Below are positions 60,933 through 64,000 of a stretch of DNA of 64,000 nucleotides, in pieces (position 1 is the first letter of the stretch; each line of letters begins with the position of its first letter). Made by a program: the position numbers and the translations under genes. Where the stretch lies: NCBI RefSeq assembly GCF_900116645.1, contig NZ_FPBO01000035.1, positions 1 to 64,000 on the forward strand, written 5' to 3'. Origin of the DNA: Pseudoduganella namucuonensis (lineage in GTDB: Bacteria; Pseudomonadota; Gammaproteobacteria; Burkholderiales; Burkholderiaceae_D). Under the pieces are notes generated by a model. The model did not search any database, was not told the DNA's origin, and was given only the letters and a program-made list of their open reading frames with translations.

Positions 60933-62471
60933 TCAAATGGCCCGGTTGCGCTTCTCGCGCTTCACTTCCAGGGTGTTGACGACGTTCCCGTGGGGATCGA
61001 CCGTTTCCAGGTGCACATCGAAGCCCCACAGCCGCGCGACGTGCTTGAGCACCTCGTTGGCCTGCTGGTTCAGCGGGCGCCGGTTGAACTGGGTGTGGCG
61101 CAGGGTCAGCGCGCGGTCGTCGCGCGTGTTGACCGACCAGACCTGGATGTTCGGCTCCCGGTTGCCCAGGTTGTACTGCTCGGCCAGCTGCTGGCGCACG
61201 TAGCGGTAGCCCAGGTCGTCGTGGATGGCGGACACGGCCAGCTTCTCGTTCTTGTCGTCGTCCAGCACGGCGAAGAAGTGGAACTCGCGGATCAGCCGCG
61301 GCGACAGGTACTGCGCGATGAAGCTCTCGTCCTTGAAATTGCGCATGGCGAAGTCCAAGGTCTTGCGCCAGTCGCTGCCGGCGATGTCGGGGAACCATTC
61401 GCGGTCCTCCTTGGTCGGGTTCTCGCAGATGCGGCGGATGTCCGTCATCATCGCGAAGCCCAGCGCGTACGGGTTGATGCCGTTGTAATAGGGGCTGTGC
61501 ACCGGCGGCTGGTAGACCACGTTGGTATGGCTCTTGAGGAACTCCATCATGAAGCCCTCGGCCACCACGCCCTCGTCGTACAGCTGGTTCAGGATGGTGT
61601 AGTGCCAGAACGTGGCCCAGCCCTCGTTCATCACCTGGGTCTGGCGCTGCGGGTAGAAGTACTGGCTGATCTTGCGCACGATGCGCACCATCTCGCGCTG
61701 CCACGGCTCCAGCAGCGGCGCGTATTTCTCGATGAAGTACAGCAGGTTCTCCTCCGGCTCGGGCGGGAAGCGCGGCATCGGCTTGTTGACCTCCTCCTCC
61801 TCGCGCCGCGGCACGGTGCGCCACAGGTCGTTGATCTGCGACTGCAGGTATTCCTCGCGCTCCTTCTGCTTGAGCTGCTCCTGGTACAGCGACAGCTTGG
61901 CCGGGCGCTTGTAGCGGTCCACGCCGTAGTTCTGGATCGCGTGGCAGGAGTCCAGCAGCATCTCGACCGCGTCGATGCCGTGGCGCTGCTCGCACTCGGC
62001 GATGTAGTTCTTGGCGAACACCATGTAGTCGACGATGGCCTCGGCGTCGGTCCAGGTGCGGAACAGGTAGTTGCCCTTGAAGAAGGAGTTGTGGCCGTAG
62101 GCCGCGTGCGCGATCACCAGCGCCTGCATGGTCAGGCTGTTCTCCTCCATCAGGTAGGCGATGCAGGGGTTGGAGTTGATGACGATCTCGTACGCCAGGC
62201 CCATCTGGCCGCGCTTGTAGCCCTTCTCGGTCGACAGGAAGTGCTTGCCGAACGACCAGTGGTTGTACGAGACCGGCATGCCGACCGAGGTGTAGGCGTC
62301 CATCATCTGCTCGGCGGTGATGATCTCCAGCTGGTTCGGGTAGGTGTCCAGCCCGAAGCTCTGCGCGACGCGCTTGATCTCCTCGTGCGCCTGTTCGATC
62401 AGCTCGAACGTCCATTCCGACTGCTCCGGCAGCGCGCGCGGATGGGGAATACGTTTGGTCATCTGGTTCAT
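60933..62471 (-). CDS. SpoVR family protein
   Basis: This 512-residue protein (YcgB/SpoVR) belongs to a widespread family that acts in spore coat formation in Bacillus and in starvation or stress survival in proteobacteria. It has the family blocks SYNHWSFGKHFLSTEKGYKRGQMGLAYEIVINSNP, AYGHNSFFKGNYLFRTWTDAEAIVDYM and GINPYALGFAMMTDIRR. The mechanism is unknown. It lies 21 bases after yeaH and is the last gene of prkA-yeaH-spoVR. Confidence 0.95.
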   Translation of the reverse strand: MNQMTKRIPHPRALPEQSEWTFELIEQAHEEIKRVAQSFGLDTYPNQLEIITAEQMMDAYTSVGMPVSYNHWSFGKHFLSTEKGYKRGQMGLAYEIVINSNPCIAYLMEENSLTMQALVIAHAAYGHNSFFKGNYLFRTWTDAEAIVDYMVFAKNYIAECEQRHGIDAVEMLLDSCHAIQNYGVDRYKRPAKLSLYQEQLKQKEREEYLQSQINDLWRTVPRREEEEVNKPMPRFPPEPEENLLYFIEKYAPLLEPWQREMVRIVRKISQYFYPQRQTQVMNEGWATFWHYTILNQLYDEGVVAEGFMMEFLKSHTNVVYQPPVHSPYYNGINPYALGFAMMTDIRRICENPTKEDREWFPDIAGSDWRKTLDFAMRNFKDESFIAQYLSPRLIREFHFFAVLDDDKNEKLAVSAIHDDLGYRYVRQQLAEQYNLGNREPNIQVWSVNTRDDRALTLRHTQFNRRPLNQQANEVLKHVARLWGFDVHLETVDPHGNVVNTLEVKREKRNRAI

Positions 62472-62492
62472 AGCGGCACTCGGTTGTCGCCC

Positions 62493-63761
62493 TTACTTGG
62501 GCTGCTTCTTGAACAGTTCGCGGAACACCGGATAGATGTCGGCGGGCGTGACGATCTTCTGCATCGCGAAGTGCGGGTGGAAGTCCGGCACGGTCGCGTA
62601 CTGCTCCCACAGGTTCTGCGGCGGCCCGTCGGTGATCTCGACATAGGTGTAGTACTGCACCTTGGGCATGATGGTGTTCACCAGCAGCTGCTTGCACAGC
62701 ATGGAGTCGTTGTCCCAGTTGTCGCCGTCCGAGGCCTGGGCCACGTAGCTGTTCCAGGAGCCGGCGCCGTAGCGCTCGTCGATGATCTTGTTGAGCAGGT
62801 GCAGCGCCGACGACACCACCGTGCCGCCCGACTCGCGCGAGTGGAAGAATTCGTTCTCGTCCACCTCGGCCGCGGCCGTGTGGTGGCGGATGAAGACCAC
62901 TTCGATCTTGTCGTACACGCGCTTGAGGAACAGGTACAGCAGGATGAAGAAGCGCTTGGCGGTGTCCTTGCGGCTCTCGTCCATGGAACCGGACACGTCC
63001 ATGATGCAGAACATCACGGCCTGCGTCATCGGCTTGGGCACCTTGACGCGGTTGCTGTAGCGCAGGTCGAACGGGTCGATGTAGGGGATGGCCAGGATGC
63101 GGGTGTGCAGGTGGTGGATCAGCTTCTTCAGTTCCACCACGTACGGGTCCTCCATCGGCGCGCCGGCCTCCAGCAGCGCCTGCAGTTCGGCCTCGGCCTC
63201 GAGCAGCTTCTTGCGCGACGGGCCGCCGACGGCGATGCGCCGGCCCAGCGCGCCGCGCAGCGAGCGCAGCACGTGGATGTTGGACGGCGTGCCGGACACG
63301 GTGTAGCCGGCGCGCATGTTCTTGAATTCGGTGGTGGCCGCCAGCTGGGTCTTGACCAGGTTGGGCAGTTCCAGGTCCTCGAAGAAATAGTTCATGAATT
63401 CTTCGCGCGACAGTTCGAAGATGAAATCGTCCTCGGAGGTCTGGTCGCTGTTGCCGGCCTTGCCGCGGCCGGAGCCGCCGCCGCCCTTGGGACGGTTGAT
63501 CAGGTCGCCCTTCTGGTATTCCTGGTTGCCGGGATTGATCACTTCCCACACGCCGCCATGGGCGTGGCCGAACGAGGGCTCGTTCACGTCCTTGACGGGA
63601 ATCGAGACTTTTTCGCCATTTTCAACGTCCGTGATGGAGCGGCCCTTGATGGCGCGCCCGACCGCATCCTTGATCTGGCTCTTGTAGCGGCGCAAGAAGC
63701 GTTCGCGGTTGACCGCGGACTTGTTCTTGCCTTGCAAACGACGGTCTATGAGGTAAGTCAA
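62493..63761 (-). CDS. yeaH: YeaH/YhbH family VWA-like protein (DUF444)
   Basis: The 422-residue protein follows E. coli YeaH along its length: YLIDRRLQGKNKSAVNRERFLRRYK, then VSIPVKDVNEP and a Gly-rich segment (GGGGSGRGK). A VWA-like MIDAS is in MDVSGSMDESRKD. It partners PrkA and SpoVR. Start TTG 63761 is chosen because AGGAGG lies just upstream and because it gives the N-terminus of the homologues; no ATG is nearby. It lies 82 bases after prkA. Confidence 0.92.
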   Translation of the reverse strand: MTYLIDRRLQGKNKSAVNRERFLRRYKSQIKDAVGRAIKGRSITDVENGEKVSIPVKDVNEPSFGHAHGGVWEVINPGNQEYQKGDLINRPKGGGGSGRGKAGNSDQTSEDDFIFELSREEFMNYFFEDLELPNLVKTQLAATTEFKNMRAGYTVSGTPSNIHVLRSLRGALGRRIAVGGPSRKKLLEAEAELQALLEAGAPMEDPYVVELKKLIHHLHTRILAIPYIDPFDLRYSNRVKVPKPMTQAVMFCIMDVSGSMDESRKDTAKRFFILLYLFLKRVYDKIEVVFIRHHTAAAEVDENEFFHSRESGGTVVSSALHLLNKIIDERYGAGSWNSYVAQASDGDNWDNDSMLCKQLLVNTIMPKVQYYTYVEITDGPPQNLWEQYATVPDFHPHFAMQKIVTPADIYPVFRELFKKQPK

Positions 63762-63843
63762 AATGCCTCCTGCAGCTGCTTGGGTTCCGGCGCCGGGCAG
63801 GGCGGCTGTTAGGCCGTCCCTGACCCATATTAGCACCGCCGGC

Positions 63844-64000
63844 TTAGGACGACTTCCTCACGCGCAGGTACCACTCGCACAGCAAGCGCACCTGTTTGGC
63901 GGTGTAGCCTTTTTCCACCATGCGCGCGACGAAGTCGGCGTGCTTGTTGGCGTCCTCGGCGCTGGCCTTGGCGTTGAACGAGATCACCGGCAGCAGCTCC
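63844..64000 (-). CDS. prkA: PrkA serine kinase, C-terminal fragment (cut by window edge)
   Basis: The last 52 residues of a protein end here (ELLPVISFNAKASAEDANKH, and finally CEWYLRVRKSS). This matches the C-terminus of the PrkA (YeaG) serine kinase, which precedes yeaH and spoVR in proteobacteria. The AAA+/kinase part is outside the window. Confidence rests largely on the conserved operon order. Confidence 0.85.
   Translation of the reverse strand, partial: ELLPVISFNAKASAEDANKHADFVARMVEKGYTAKQVRLLCEWYLRVRKSS

Noticed and set aside
60742..61203. 153-codon frame between tonB and spoVR
   Set aside because: It overlaps spoVR on the opposite strand, and its upstream part has no domain or ribosome site.
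60714..63812. Plus-strand frame of about 1,030 codons opposite spoVR and yeaH
   Set aside because: It is an antisense shadow with low-complexity sequence; the minus-strand genes have strong family matches.

Overview
This GC-rich, gene-dense 64 kb window reads as chromosomal DNA of a betaproteobacterium, most likely Oxalobacteraceae (the Massilia/Duganella/Janthinobacterium group). The evidence is protein-level: a ribF-ileS-lspA-coaBC-dut housekeeping block, a bpt-aat N-end-rule pair, a phasin, an Adhesin_E-like protein, a tonB-exbB-exbD-exbD-TPR operon and a CysB-type regulator at the end of cysTWA. No CRISPR array, prophage, plasmid gene or replication origin was seen.

Layout. 1-1.3 kb: a cut-off IS3-type transposase end, an orphan membrane protein and tRNA-Lys(TTT). 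A 13-bp copy of the tRNA 3' region lies beyond the orphan gene, so this may be the edge of a mobile region. 1.3-15.3 kb: an orphan GspE-type ATPase, a spermidine-synthase-like protein, a glycine-zipper protein, a barstar-like protein, purN, an RNA m5C methyltransferase, an MscS channel, a fatty-acid desaturase, an SPFH protein, rpmB-rpmG, radC, a polytopic membrane protein and fkpB-ispH. 15.4-19.1 kb: livHMGF, a branched-chain amino-acid ABC transporter without its binding protein. 19.2-26.2 kb: an M14 peptidase/hydrolase pair, a phasin, an EamA transporter, a nitroreductase, a PBP7-type endopeptidase, an IclR regulator and dgkA. 26.3-33.4 kb: a sulfur-uptake region (sbp, a small serine hydrolase, a 1-Cys peroxiredoxin, a TauE permease, cysTWA and a CysB-type regulator).

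33.5-41.4 kb: a chemoreceptor, a GH29 fucosidase and a minus-strand series nudix-aat-bpt-pyrD-tas, then initiator tRNA-fMet. 41.5-49.9 kb: a methyltransferase, a DUF3142/helical-repeat secreted pair, an AlkA-type glycosylase, an EamA transporter, XdhC, and an M48-like lipoprotein whose HExxH site is degenerate, overlapping an Adhesin_E-like gene. 50-56.3 kb: ribF-ileS-lspA-coaBC-dut. 56.4-60.4 kb: the TonB energy-transduction operon. 60.9-64 kb: prkA (partial)-yeaH-spoVR, a stress module.

Most genes are ordinary housekeeping. The parts that deserve a second look are the dispersed GGGGTC-type palindromes (4.0, 21.0, 37.9 and 56.3 kb) and a separate 93-bp inverted repeat at 52.2 kb, the att-like duplication at tRNA-Lys, the apparently inactive M48 protein, the DUF3142 pair, the 12-bp inverted repeat upstream of the phasin, and the mixed sulfur/peroxide region. 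I did not find a convincing wholly new multi-gene system. All calls come from reading the sequence and from recalled family knowledge; no database search was run.
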